From contig NZ_JACLZF010000001.1 of assembly GCF_014243345.1 (NCBI RefSeq), positions 868,001 to 932,000 of the forward strand: a stretch of 64,000 nucleotides of DNA, given 5' to 3'. The notes beneath the pieces were generated by a model, which searched no databases, was not told where the DNA came from, and saw only the letters and a program-made list of their open reading frames with translations. Shown piece after piece: positions 51,976-59,967 of this stretch. This DNA comes from Robiginitalea sp. SC105. GTDB taxonomy: Bacteria > Bacteroidota > Bacteroidia > Flavobacteriales > Flavobacteriaceae. Within the stretch, counting starts at the first letter, position 1; each line of letters starts with the position of its first letter. A program made the position numbers and the translations under genes.

Positions 51976-53265
51976 TCAGTCTGCAATGGCGGCAAATACC
52001 ATCTGTCGGAATTTCCATCCGGTTTCATCACTTCCGGCGGCCTGGGTTTGCTTCATCAGGATACCGATGAGCTGTTCCCCGGGGTCTGCGAAGTACTGGG
52101 TATTGAAATACCCGCCCCAGTCAAAGGTGCCCGGGCCTCCTTCACCCCCATGGGCGATACCGTCTGTATTCACGACGCCAAAGGCCAGGCCGTAATCCTT
52201 GGGGCCACCGGCCCAGAGGTCGCCGATCTGGTTGGCCATCATGATTTCCACGGTTGTCCGGCTCAGCAGGCGCTGCCCGTTGTATTCTCCCTGGTTGAGG
52301 TACATCTGCAGGAATCTGGCGTAATCCATCGCAGTGCTCGACAACCCGGCCCCGCCTGCAAAATAGGTCTGCGCCCCGGTAATGGGATAATTGATTTCGA
52401 AGGCCTCCGTCGAGAACGGCCGCCAGGCGCCATCCTCCCAGTATTGCACAGGTACCAGTCGGTCTGCCCGGTCTTCGGGGAGGTAGAACCAGGTGTCGGC
52501 CATCCCCAGCGGGTCAAAAATCCGCGTTTTCAGGAATTGGTCATACGGCATGCCCGAAACGATTTCCACCAGGTAACCCAGTACATCCAACCCTTCGCTG
52601 TAGGTCCAGCCCTCCCCCGGTTTGTGGTGGAGCGGCATCCGGGCCAGTTTCGGGATATTATCGGCAAGGGTCACCGGGTCCGAGGTGAAGGCATCTATAA
52701 TCCCGGCCTTGGCGAAAGCCTTTCGGAAACGCGGGTCACCGTCGATCATCCCGTATCCGATCCCGGAGGTATGGGTGAGCAGGTGGCGGATGGTGATGGG
52801 TGCTTCCAGGGCGCTGGTCGTGAAACTGCTGTCCGCCTCGTTGAACGTCTCCATTATCCCGGTTTCCGCAAATGCCGGAATGTAATCTGAGATGGCGTCA
52901 TCCAGCTGGAACCGGCCTTCTTCCCAGAGCATCATGACAGCCGTGGCAGTAATCGCTTTGGTTTGGGAGGCGATGCGGAAGATGTCGTCTTCTTCAAAAG
53001 CAACCCCTGCCGGGGTATCGGCCAGGCCATAGGCGGTGTGCATCACCACCTTGCCATTCCGGGCGATCAGGGCCACGGCACCCGGGATTTCCTCATTGGC
53101 GACCGCCTGCCGCAACATGGAATCGATTCGGCCCAGTCGGTCTTCCGACATCCCCTGGGTCTCCGCAGGGGCGGGTTCCAGGAGGTCAGCGGTTGTGGTT
53201 TCAGGTTGTTGGCGGCAGCCCGTCAGGAGAGCGACCAGCAGCAGCAGGGTCAGGTTGGTTTTCAT
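51976..53265 (-). CDS. Serine hydrolase, class C beta-lactamase/esterase fold, lipoprotein
   Basis: 429 aa; lipobox LLTGC gives lipid Cys17. Catalytic Ser100-Gln-Thr-Lys103 in IASQTKAITA, Tyr-Ser-Glu in GWTYSEGLDVLGYLVE (esterase-like YSx), and the C-terminal AHGGEGGPGTFDWGG where HGG replaces KTG, the EstB-type mark. Likely an esterase or a peptidase acting on D-residues rather than a beta-lactamase. It follows the M28 gene by 12 nt and precedes the propeller gene, forming a three-gene operon of exported proteins. Confidence 0.92.
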   Translation of the reverse strand: MKTNLTLLLLVALLTGCRQQPETTTADLLEPAPAETQGMSEDRLGRIDSMLRQAVANEEIPGAVALIARNGKVVMHTAYGLADTPAGVAFEEDDIFRIASQTKAITATAVMMLWEEGRFQLDDAISDYIPAFAETGIMETFNEADSSFTTSALEAPITIRHLLTHTSGIGYGMIDGDPRFRKAFAKAGIIDAFTSDPVTLADNIPKLARMPLHHKPGEGWTYSEGLDVLGYLVEIVSGMPYDQFLKTRIFDPLGMADTWFYLPEDRADRLVPVQYWEDGAWRPFSTEAFEINYPITGAQTYFAGGAGLSSTAMDYARFLQMYLNQGEYNGQRLLSRTTVEIMMANQIGDLWAGGPKDYGLAFGVVNTDGIAHGGEGGPGTFDWGGYFNTQYFADPGEQLIGILMKQTQAAGSDETGWKFRQMVFAAIAD

Positions 53266-53277
53266 AAAAGGGTTGGT

Positions 53278-54828
53278 TTAGTTTTTACCGCCCTCCCGTT
53301 CCGGAGAGCGTGGGGTTGGCCACTCGCGTTGCTCCCCCGTCCTTGGGTTCACAGAGAGTACGGCTTTTTCACGGGACGTCCGTTCCGGGTCCTCGCTGGC
53401 CATATAGGCCAGGATGGCCGTGAGGATGGCATTGTTGCGCACATCGTCGAACACGATTTTGTCGTAGGTGTCCAGGTTGGTATGCCAGGTGTAATTCCAA
53501 TAGCTCCAGCTCAGGGAACTGAGCGAAAATGCAGGTGCCCCCGCAGCGACGAAGGACGCATAATCGGAGCCCCCGCCGCCGGGGTTGCCGGGGAAGGTGG
53601 TTTCTATGGGTTCGGTTATTTCCTCGGGAACAGCCTCCATCCAGCGCCCCAGGTACTCGTAGGCGTGCAGGAAACCCTGCCCGGACAACCGGACCACCCG
53701 GCCGGTTCCATTGTCCTGGTTAAAGAGGGCCTGCAGGCCGGAAACTACTTCCGGATGATCCTCCACGAAGGCGCGGGAGCCGTTCAGGCCCTGTTCCTCG
53801 CTGCCCCAGAGCCCGATGATGATGGTTCGCCTCGGGTTGGGATATACTTTTTTCAGGATACGTGCGGCCTCCATCATGGTAATGGTCCCCGTCCCGTTGT
53901 CGGTGGCCCCGGTACCCCCGTCCCAGGAGTCGAAATGGGCGGAAAGTACGATATATTCCTCGGGGAGTTCGGTCCCCGGGATGGTTGCGATGGTGTTGAA
54001 TGTGGGGACGCGCCCCAGTTCCTTCGATTCCGCCACAACCCGCAGCTGCGGGGCATCCCCGTTTACAGCCATCCGGTAGAGCATGCCGTAATCCTCCAGT
54101 GACAGGTCGATCACCGGTATTTTGGCGGTGTTTGCGCTAAAGATCTTATTGGCCCCGAAACCGTCCGACCAGCGGGATTGCAGGATCCCGGCAGCCCCTG
54201 CGGCCTCCAGGGCCAGGTTGAGGGAGCGGGAATCGTAACCCGTATTGCGAAGATTTGCCTGCCAGGCGTCGGTTTGGGCCTTGCTGGATTCCTTCATCTT
54301 TTCAAACGAGGCTTCCGTTGCCCATTCTTCCCAATTGTAATCGGGCCTCCCTGTGGGTTCCAGCATGGAAACGCACACCCATTTCCCCTTGACCTCGGGC
54401 AGCCACCGGGCAAAGGCCAGGGAATCGGCGACTTCCGGCAGGGTGATCAGGCCGGCCGTAATCCCCTTGGCCGGAGTGGAGGGACTCCAGGCGAGTTGCC
54501 GGCCATGAAGGGAGACCACCCGGGGTTCCACCAGGTCGATATGGCAGATGCCGCGCTCCCAGCCGCGCCAGGTCCCCCATTGTTCGTTGGCGGCGGGAAT
54601 CCCCCACTGGTTAAATGTGGAAACGGCCCAATCGTGGGCGTTCTTCATCTGGGGGGTACCCACGAGCCTGGGCCCGATCACGTCCAGCAATTCATGCGCC
54701 AGGGTTTCAAGATGGGAATTCTCTACGGCTTCTTTCCGGATCTGTTCTACGACGGTAGAGGGGTCTTGCGCCAGCAGCGGGCCGGCAAGCAGGAGACAAA
54801 TAGCGGGAATCAGGAGGGTTTTTTTCAT
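53278..54828 (-). CDS. Secreted M28-family metallopeptidase
   Basis: 516 aa with signal peptide MKKTLLIPAICLLLAGPLLA. Zinc ligands His298 and Asp310 lie in LSAHFDSWDGGTGATDNGTG, the Glu-Glu in IGLWGSEEQGLNGSRAF, a further Asp in GGGGSDYASFVAAGAP and the final His in TWHTNLDTYD. The central insert between residues 130 and 260 is a PA-like domain. Probably an aminopeptidase or carboxypeptidase of the Q/PGCP type. First gene of the M28, serine hydrolase, propeller run. Confidence 0.93.
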   Translation of the reverse strand: MKKTLLIPAICLLLAGPLLAQDPSTVVEQIRKEAVENSHLETLAHELLDVIGPRLVGTPQMKNAHDWAVSTFNQWGIPAANEQWGTWRGWERGICHIDLVEPRVVSLHGRQLAWSPSTPAKGITAGLITLPEVADSLAFARWLPEVKGKWVCVSMLEPTGRPDYNWEEWATEASFEKMKESSKAQTDAWQANLRNTGYDSRSLNLALEAAGAAGILQSRWSDGFGANKIFSANTAKIPVIDLSLEDYGMLYRMAVNGDAPQLRVVAESKELGRVPTFNTIATIPGTELPEEYIVLSAHFDSWDGGTGATDNGTGTITMMEAARILKKVYPNPRRTIIIGLWGSEEQGLNGSRAFVEDHPEVVSGLQALFNQDNGTGRVVRLSGQGFLHAYEYLGRWMEAVPEEITEPIETTFPGNPGGGGSDYASFVAAGAPAFSLSSLSWSYWNYTWHTNLDTYDKIVFDDVRNNAILTAILAYMASEDPERTSREKAVLSVNPRTGEQREWPTPRSPEREGGKN

Positions 54829-54994
54829 TTCTGGTGGGTGCTCTAAGGGTGGTGGGTTGTGTATTTCTGGTTGATTCTTTTACTGCAGGGCAGAAATATA
54901 AGAATAAAAGGAACGACATCGGGCACTAAGTGTTTGTAAGCGGATGCAAACGACTACAAATGCGTATCAACCGATTGCCATCCTGTTTGCTGTT

Positions 54995-55002
54995 TAGTTT
55001 TG
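54995..55002 (+). promoter_or_regulatory. Consensus -7 promoter element of ssb
   Basis: TAGTTTTG matches TAnnTTTG exactly. A TTG at 54975-54977, 17 nt before, can serve as -33. The leader of about 45 nt contains the palindrome CCCGGG at two places, which can pair. Confidence 0.6.
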
Positions 55003-55055
55003 CCACCCGGGACGCGATGCCCCGGGCCTATGTCTAACAAATACCTATAGAAACT

Positions 55056-55388
55056 ATGAATGCGCTTAGGAACAGAGTACAATTGATTGGTAACCTCGGG
55101 CAGGACCCGGAAGTAACCATCCTGGACGGCGGAGGGAAAATGGCCCGATTTTCCCTGGCCACCAATGAGGTCTATAAAAATGCCGAGGGAGAAAAGGTAA
55201 CCGATACGCAGTGGCACCAGGTCGTGGCCTGGGGGAAAATTGCCGATATTGCCGAGAGCTACCTCAATAAGGGGAAGGAGGTGGCGGTTGAAGGGAAGCT
55301 CATCCACCGGCACTACGATACGGACGAAGGCCAACGGAAATACGTTACGGAAGTCCGTTGTTCCGAGTTGCTTTTGCTGGGAAAGTAG
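55056..55388 (+). CDS. ssb: Single-stranded DNA-binding protein, short form
   Basis: 110 aa: an OB fold with the typical MNALRNRVQLIGNLGQDPEV start, ATNEVYKNAEGEKVTDTQWH, VVAWGKIADIAESYLNKGKE and VEGKLIHRHYDTDEGQRKYV. It ends straight after the OB fold, lacking the Gly/Pro linker and acidic DDDLPF-like tip that recruits partners in full-length Ssb. So it is likely a second, special Ssb (for example for uptake, recombination or a leading repair role), as seen in many Bacteroidota. A terminator follows. Confidence 0.92.
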   Translation: MNALRNRVQLIGNLGQDPEVTILDGGGKMARFSLATNEVYKNAEGEKVTDTQWHQVVAWGKIADIAESYLNKGKEVAVEGKLIHRHYDTDEGQRKYVTEVRCSELLLLGK

Positions 55389-55410
55389 GTTTTGATCGCA
55401 ATTAAACGAT

Positions 55411-55437
55411 AAAAGGGGCTTATTGCCTCTTTTTTTG
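55411..55437 (+). terminator. Terminator of ssb
   Basis: AAAAGGGGC (55411-55419) and GCCTCTTTT (55425-55433) pair with one G-T, loop TTATT, followed by a T run. Confidence 0.8.
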
Positions 55438-55504
55438 TGAATTGTCTGAACGAATCGGTAACTTTTTGGGAGTATGATCGTCTGATCTGTAAAGCCGCTT
55501 CGTC

Positions 55505-55933
55505 ATGTTGTTCAACCGCATTTTTTGGTCCTTTGCTTCCCTGCTGGCGTGTTCCGGGGCATGGGCCCAGCCGGCGGTGCAACAACCGGCAAATCTGGAT
55601 TTTTTCGTCCGCCAGGCGAAGACCGATGCGCTTTACGAGCAGCGAATGCATGTGCAGGGGACCGCGGAAGAGCTCGATTTCTGGAAGGATCAACGGGCCT
55701 TCGAACGGCAGTTGTACGCACAAAACCTGCCGGCATACAAGACCTACATTCAGGCCAAACGGGATTACTACGCCAGCCATCAGATGCTTTGTAGTGCGGA
55801 GTGTGGACACGGGGATTACTACTTCCTCCAGGCGTCGTATTACGTGCAGATGGGATCGGATTCCGAAGGGAATTCGTGGATGTTCGGATCGCCTAAATCG
55901 GGTGGGGGGCTGATCGCCTCGGGCCCGGAATAA
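55505..55933 (+). CDS. Hypothetical secreted protein
   Basis: 142 aa with a signal peptide (MLFNRIFWSFASLLACSGAW, cleavage after AWA). Mature part is rich in Tyr, Phe and Gln (YEQRMHVQGTAEELDFWKDQ, YKTYIQAKRDYYASHQMLC) with two Cys (MLCSAECGHGDYY) that could bond. No family recognised. It is independent of ssb because of the terminator between them. Converges with the Cys-rich gene. Confidence 0.7.
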   Translation: MLFNRIFWSFASLLACSGAWAQPAVQQPANLDFFVRQAKTDALYEQRMHVQGTAEELDFWKDQRAFERQLYAQNLPAYKTYIQAKRDYYASHQMLCSAECGHGDYYFLQASYYVQMGSDSEGNSWMFGSPKSGGGLIASGPE

Positions 55934-55936
55934 CCC

Positions 55937-56155
55937 TCAGGCCACTTGCTGGAACCCGGAATCCGACTTGAGAAGCTTCAACAGGTCGGTACATGGGCAT
56001 TTGCTACAGCGTTTGTGCTCCCCTTTTTTGAATTTCTTGCAGCATTTGGATTTGCAGCCTGCCGGCGAACAACCCGACCTGCAGATTTCCCTGAGTCGGT
56101 CCTGCCTCAGTTCCCGGAGTTCAGCCGCCTTTTTTTTCTTCTTTTTCTTGCCCAT
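55937..56155 (-). CDS. Small Cys-rich, Lys-rich protein
   Basis: 72 aa from ATG 56155 (MGKKKKKKKAAELRELRQDR); a longer start at 56179 is less likely. Eight Cys are grouped as ICRSGC, AGC, SKCC and RCSKCPC, with basic residues between. The pattern suits zinc or iron-sulfur binding near nucleic acid. I have seen like proteins in flavobacterial genomes without a function. The ferritin gene lies 113 nt further along, on the same strand and upstream of it in transcription. Confidence 0.7.
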   Translation of the reverse strand: MGKKKKKKKAAELRELRQDRLREICRSGCSPAGCKSKCCKKFKKGEHKRCSKCPCTDLLKLLKSDSGFQQVA

Positions 56156-56268
56156 GGAGGTATACAGAGAACCTTCCAAAGGTAATAATTTTTAATTATT
56201 CTAAATAAAAACAAGAAAATTTAATTGGGAATATCCCCGGAATTTTAAAGGGAATGGCCCCGGTGAAT

Positions 56269-56787
56269 CTAAATGGATTCATCTTGTGCCGCGCTATCCG
56301 CACTGATCTGGCGGATATCCCGGTCAAACAGATACAGGCCGCCTTTATCGTTGCCAATCAGGTTGATCTTGTCCAGGATGGTCCTGGCGAGGGCTTCCTC
56401 TTCGATTTGCTCCGCGACGTACCACTGCAGGAAATTATGGGTGGCATAGTCCTTTTCCTCCAGGGTGACGTGGACCAGTTCGTTGATGCAGTCCGATACA
56501 TGGATTTCGTGTTCGAACAATTCCTTGAACAGGTTCTGGAAGGAGCCGAAGTCCTTTTTGGGTGCACTCAGTTCGGAAACAATGGCATGGCCGCCGCGCT
56601 CGTTGATATACCGGACCAGTTTGAGCATGTGCATCCTTTCTTCATCCGAATGTTTGTACAGGAACTGGGAGATACCCTCCAGTCCCTTGACTTCCGCCCA
56701 GGAAGCCATGGACAAATAGATCTGTGAGGAATCGGCTTCGACGCGGATCTGCCCGTTCAGTGCGTCTTCTACTCTCTTTTTAAGCAT
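56269..56787 (-). CDS. ftnA: Bacterial non-haem ferritin
   Basis: 172 aa, the normal length. The diiron site residues Glu17, Glu50 and His53 stand at the same numbers as in E. coli FtnA (VEADSSQIYLSMASW; HSDEERMHMLKL), and EKDYATHNFLQWYVAEQIEE carries the later Glu and Gln ligands. It oxidises Fe(II) and stores it in a 24-mer cage in the cytoplasm. Stands alone with its own leader of about 50 nt. Confidence 0.95.
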   Translation of the reverse strand: MLKKRVEDALNGQIRVEADSSQIYLSMASWAEVKGLEGISQFLYKHSDEERMHMLKLVRYINERGGHAIVSELSAPKKDFGSFQNLFKELFEHEIHVSDCINELVHVTLEEKDYATHNFLQWYVAEQIEEEALARTILDKINLIGNDKGGLYLFDRDIRQISADSAAQDESI

Positions 56788-56841
56788 CTTTCTAAGGTTT
56801 TTATAAAGGTACGAATTGGAAACCTGTCATCCATGCCGTAT

Positions 56842-57744
56842 CTAGCTATATAGGCTCCGGGCCACCCGGAAAGTCTGGGCATGGGCATCCACGATGGTCC
56901 GGATGCTGGGGGAATAGCCACCCCCCATGCTGCACTGCACCGGCAGGCCGTGTTTTTTGCACCACTGGAAAACCATCAGGTCCCGCTGGCGGCATCCTTC
57001 CGGGGTCAATGCCAGTGTCCCCAGCTTATCCGTTGCCAGGACATCGACCCCGCAGAGGAAAAATACAAAATCCGGCTGCACCAGGTCGTGTAATTGTTCC
57101 AGGTGTTTTTCGAGGGTGTTGAGGTATTGCTGGTCCCCGGTCCCTTTTGGGAGGGGGACATCCCAGTCCGATTCCTCCTTTCGGAACGGGTAATTGGCCT
57201 GTCCGTGCACCGAATAGGTAAATACCCGCGGGTCATCGCGGAAAATCGCCGCCGTACCGTTGCCCTGGTGGACATCGAGGTCCAGGATCAGGATTTTTTT
57301 TGCCAGGCCATTCTCCAGCAGGTGCAGTGCCCCGATCGCCTGGTCGTTGAGCATGCAGAAGGCTTCCCCCCGGTCCCGGTACGCGTGGTGGGTCCCCCCG
57401 GCAATATTCATGGAAACCCCGTTTTCCAGGGCAAAATGGCAACAGGTGATGGTCCCCTGTGCAATGGTGCGCTCCCGCCGGACCAGGGCCTCGCTCCATG
57501 GAAATCCCACCTTCCGCATTTCCCGGTCAGGGATCCGGCCTGCCCGCAGGTCCGCAAAATAACCGGCGTCGTGTGCCCGGAGGATTTCCCGATCACCCGG
57601 CAGTCCGGGTTCGAAGAAATCCCCGGGTTCTGCCGTACCCTCATGCAGCAATTGCTGGGGCAGGAGATCGTATTTCTGCATCGGGAACCGGTGGCCTTCC
57701 GGCAGGGGATGTGCATAGATGGGGTGAAAGGCGATCCGGAGCAC
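56842..57744 (-). CDS. Histone deacetylase / acetoin utilisation family deacetylase
   Basis: 300 aa. Motifs: AGGTHHAYRDRGEAFCMLND with the His-His pair, LILDLDVHQGNGTAAIF with zinc-ligand Asp and His, and FVFFLCGVDVLATDKLGTLA with the later Asp, ending in MGGGYS. The group comprises class II-like deacetylases acting on acetyl-lysine or acetylpolyamines. Since a polyamine cluster exists in this genome, acetylpolyamine is a possible substrate. It sits 4 nt after metG on the same strand. Confidence 0.92.
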   Translation of the reverse strand: MLRIAFHPIYAHPLPEGHRFPMQKYDLLPQQLLHEGTAEPGDFFEPGLPGDREILRAHDAGYFADLRAGRIPDREMRKVGFPWSEALVRRERTIAQGTITCCHFALENGVSMNIAGGTHHAYRDRGEAFCMLNDQAIGALHLLENGLAKKILILDLDVHQGNGTAAIFRDDPRVFTYSVHGQANYPFRKEESDWDVPLPKGTGDQQYLNTLEKHLEQLHDLVQPDFVFFLCGVDVLATDKLGTLALTPEGCRQRDLMVFQWCKKHGLPVQCSMGGGYSPSIRTIVDAHAQTFRVARSLYS

Positions 57745-57748
57745 AGGG

Positions 57749-59824
57749 CTAGCTGATCACCGAACCATTCCCCATGGCTTCCTCGGGTTTCAGGAATACC
57801 AGTTTTCCGTCCGCGTCCTCCGCGAGCAGGATCATCCCCTGGCTTTCCACGCCGCGAAGGGGCCTGGGGGCCAGGTTGACCAGTACAGTAACCTGCTTGC
57901 CAATGAGTTCTTCGGGGGTAAAGTGCTGGGCAATGCCGGACACAATCGTCCGCTTATCGATGCCCGTATCCACTTTCATGACGATCAGCTTATCTGCTTT
58001 TGGCATCTTTTCGGCTTCCAGGATGGTACCTACCCGCATGTCGAGTTTTACGAAATCGTCGTACTGGATGGTTTCCTTTTGGGGGGTGACTGGGGTGTTC
58101 TCCATTTCGTTTTTCTTTTTGGTTGCCTCGAGTTTTTCCAATTGGGCCTCGATTTCGGCGTCTTCAATTTTGCGGAACAGGAGTTCGGACTGGCCAATCC
58201 GGTGCCCCGAGGGGAGCAGCCCGTCCCGGTCCGGGAGGGATTCCCATCCCAGAGGTTGCGCGAGCCCCTTCAGGTTCAGGATACCGGCGAGCTTGTCGGC
58301 GGTAAATGGCAGAAAGGGCCGGCAAAGCACGGCCAGGGCGGCAGCCACCTGCAGCCCTACGTAGAGGATGGTTGCGGCGCGGTCCGGGTCGTCCTTGACG
58401 ACCTTCCACGGCTCCTCGTCGGCCAGGTATTTGTTCCCCAGGCGGGCGAGGTTGAGCAATTCCTGGGAGCCTTCCCGGAAGCGGAAGCGTTCCAGGCTAT
58501 CGGCAATTTTTTCGGGGAAAGCCCGCATGGCCGCCAGGGTTTCCGTATCGTTGGCGGTCAGCTGCCCATGCTTAGGGACCGCCCCATCCACGTATTTGTC
58601 AGTCAGGACTACCACCCTGTTGATAAAATTCCCGAAAATCGCCACCAGCTCGCTGTTGTTGCGGGCCTGGAAATCCTTCCAGGTAAAGTCGTTGTCCTTG
58701 GTTTCCGGTGCATTGGCAGTCAGTGCATAGCGCAGGACATCCTGCATATCCGGGAAATCGATGAGGTACTCGTGCAGCCAGACCGCCCAGTTTTTGGAGG
58801 TGGACAGCTTTTGCCCCTCCAGGTTCAGGAATTCATTGGCCGGCACGTTGTCGGGCAGCACATAATCCCCGTGTGCCCGGAGCATGGACGGGAAGATAAT
58901 GCAGTGGAATACGATATTGTCCTTGCCGATGAAGTGGAGCAGGCGCGTTCCCGGGTCCTTCCACCAAACCTCCCAGTCCGTTCCTTCCCGTTCGGCCCAT
59001 TCCTTTGTGGAGGAAATGTACCCGATGGGGGCGTCGAACCAAACGTAGAGCACCTTCCCTTCGGCTCCCTTGAGCGGTACCGGGATGCCCCATTCCAGAT
59101 CCCGGGTAACCGCACGGGGTTTCAGCCCTTCGTCGATCCAGGACTTGCATTGCCCGTATACATTGGGCTTCCAATCCTGTTTGTGGCCTTCCAGGATCCA
59201 CTCCCTGAGAAAGTCCTCGTACCGGTCCAGGGGCAGGAACCAATGCCGGGTCTGTTTCAGCACTGGTTCGGCGCCGCTGATGGCCGACCGGGGGTGGATC
59301 AGGTCCGTGGCGTTGAGGGAGGAGCCGCAGTTTTCGCACTGGTCGCCGTATGCCTCCTTGTGGCCGCATTTCGGGCAGGTCCCCACCACAAAGCGATCGG
59401 CCAGGAATTGCCCGGCTTCCGGATCGTATAACTGGTCCGTGACCTGCTCCTGAAAATCGCCCTGTTCGTACAGGCGGGTAAAGAATTCGGAGGCTGTCTG
59501 GTGGTGGATGGGCGCGGAGGTCCGGGAGTAATTGTCAAAGGCTATCCCGAAAGCCTCAAAGGATTCGCGGATGACCCCGTCGTATTTGTCGATGAGCGCT
59601 TTGGGGGTAATGCCTTCTTTGGCGGCTTTCATGGGGATGGCCACCCCGTGTTCGTCGCTGCCACAGACAAAGAGCACCTCCCGCCCCCTCAGGCGGAGGT
59701 AGCGGCTGTAGATGTCCGCTGGCACGTAGACCCCCGCCAGGTGGCCGATATGGATGGGGCCGTTGGTGTAGGGGAGGGCTGCGGTAATGGTGGTCCTTGC
59801 AAAAGTGCCGTCGGCTGCAGACAT
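57749..59824 (-). CDS. metG: MetG: methionyl-tRNA synthetase
   Basis: 691 aa. HIGH signature at residues 25-28 (PIHIGHLAG), a full zinc knuckle with four Cys ([18 protein letters not shown]), KLSTS in the KMSKS place, an anticodon-binding helical domain, and from about residue 590 an extra EMAP-II-like tRNA-binding OB domain ([20 protein letters not shown]). It charges tRNA-Met. The start of 59824 is 19 nt after a consensus -7 element. Co-oriented with the deacetylase gene. Confidence 0.97.
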   Translation of the reverse strand: MSAADGTFARTTITAALPYTNGPIHIGHLAGVYVPADIYSRYLRLRGREVLFVCGSDEHGVAIPMKAAKEGITPKALIDKYDGVIRESFEAFGIAFDNYSRTSAPIHHQTASEFFTRLYEQGDFQEQVTDQLYDPEAGQFLADRFVVGTCPKCGHKEAYGDQCENCGSSLNATDLIHPRSAISGAEPVLKQTRHWFLPLDRYEDFLREWILEGHKQDWKPNVYGQCKSWIDEGLKPRAVTRDLEWGIPVPLKGAEGKVLYVWFDAPIGYISSTKEWAEREGTDWEVWWKDPGTRLLHFIGKDNIVFHCIIFPSMLRAHGDYVLPDNVPANEFLNLEGQKLSTSKNWAVWLHEYLIDFPDMQDVLRYALTANAPETKDNDFTWKDFQARNNSELVAIFGNFINRVVVLTDKYVDGAVPKHGQLTANDTETLAAMRAFPEKIADSLERFRFREGSQELLNLARLGNKYLADEEPWKVVKDDPDRAATILYVGLQVAAALAVLCRPFLPFTADKLAGILNLKGLAQPLGWESLPDRDGLLPSGHRIGQSELLFRKIEDAEIEAQLEKLEATKKKNEMENTPVTPQKETIQYDDFVKLDMRVGTILEAEKMPKADKLIVMKVDTGIDKRTIVSGIAQHFTPEELIGKQVTVLVNLAPRPLRGVESQGMILLAEDADGKLVFLKPEEAMGNGSVIS

Positions 59825-59842
59825 AGGCTAGCGGTTAGGGCA

Positions 59843-59850
59843 CAAAAATA
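59843..59850 (-). promoter_or_regulatory. -7 promoter element of metG
   Basis: On the minus strand TATTTTTG, an exact TAnnTTTG, 18 nt before the metG ATG. A clear -33 was not found at standard distance. Confidence 0.55.
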
Positions 59851-59883
59851 ACCAAATTTAACCCGTGCCGGCAAACGCCCTGT

Positions 59884-59945
59884 AAAGAAAAGCCCCCGTG
59901 ACACTGGACAGATATGAATATCCGGGGCGTCCAGTGTCCGAGGGC
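59884..59945 (-). terminator. Terminator of the DUF1800-DUF1501 operon
   Basis: A perfect 10-bp inverted repeat (GACACTGGAC at 59900-59909 and GTCCAGTGTC at 59929-59938) widened by GCCC/GGGC, with an inner GATAT/ATATC stem. On the minus strand it is followed by TTTTCTTT. Confidence 0.8.
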
Positions 59946-59967
59946 ATTACTTATGTGGTGGCAGGGA

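Noticed and set aside
57923-59431. 502-codon plus-strand frame opposite metG
   Set aside because: metG has all catalytic motifs in the minus frame; the plus frame has none.
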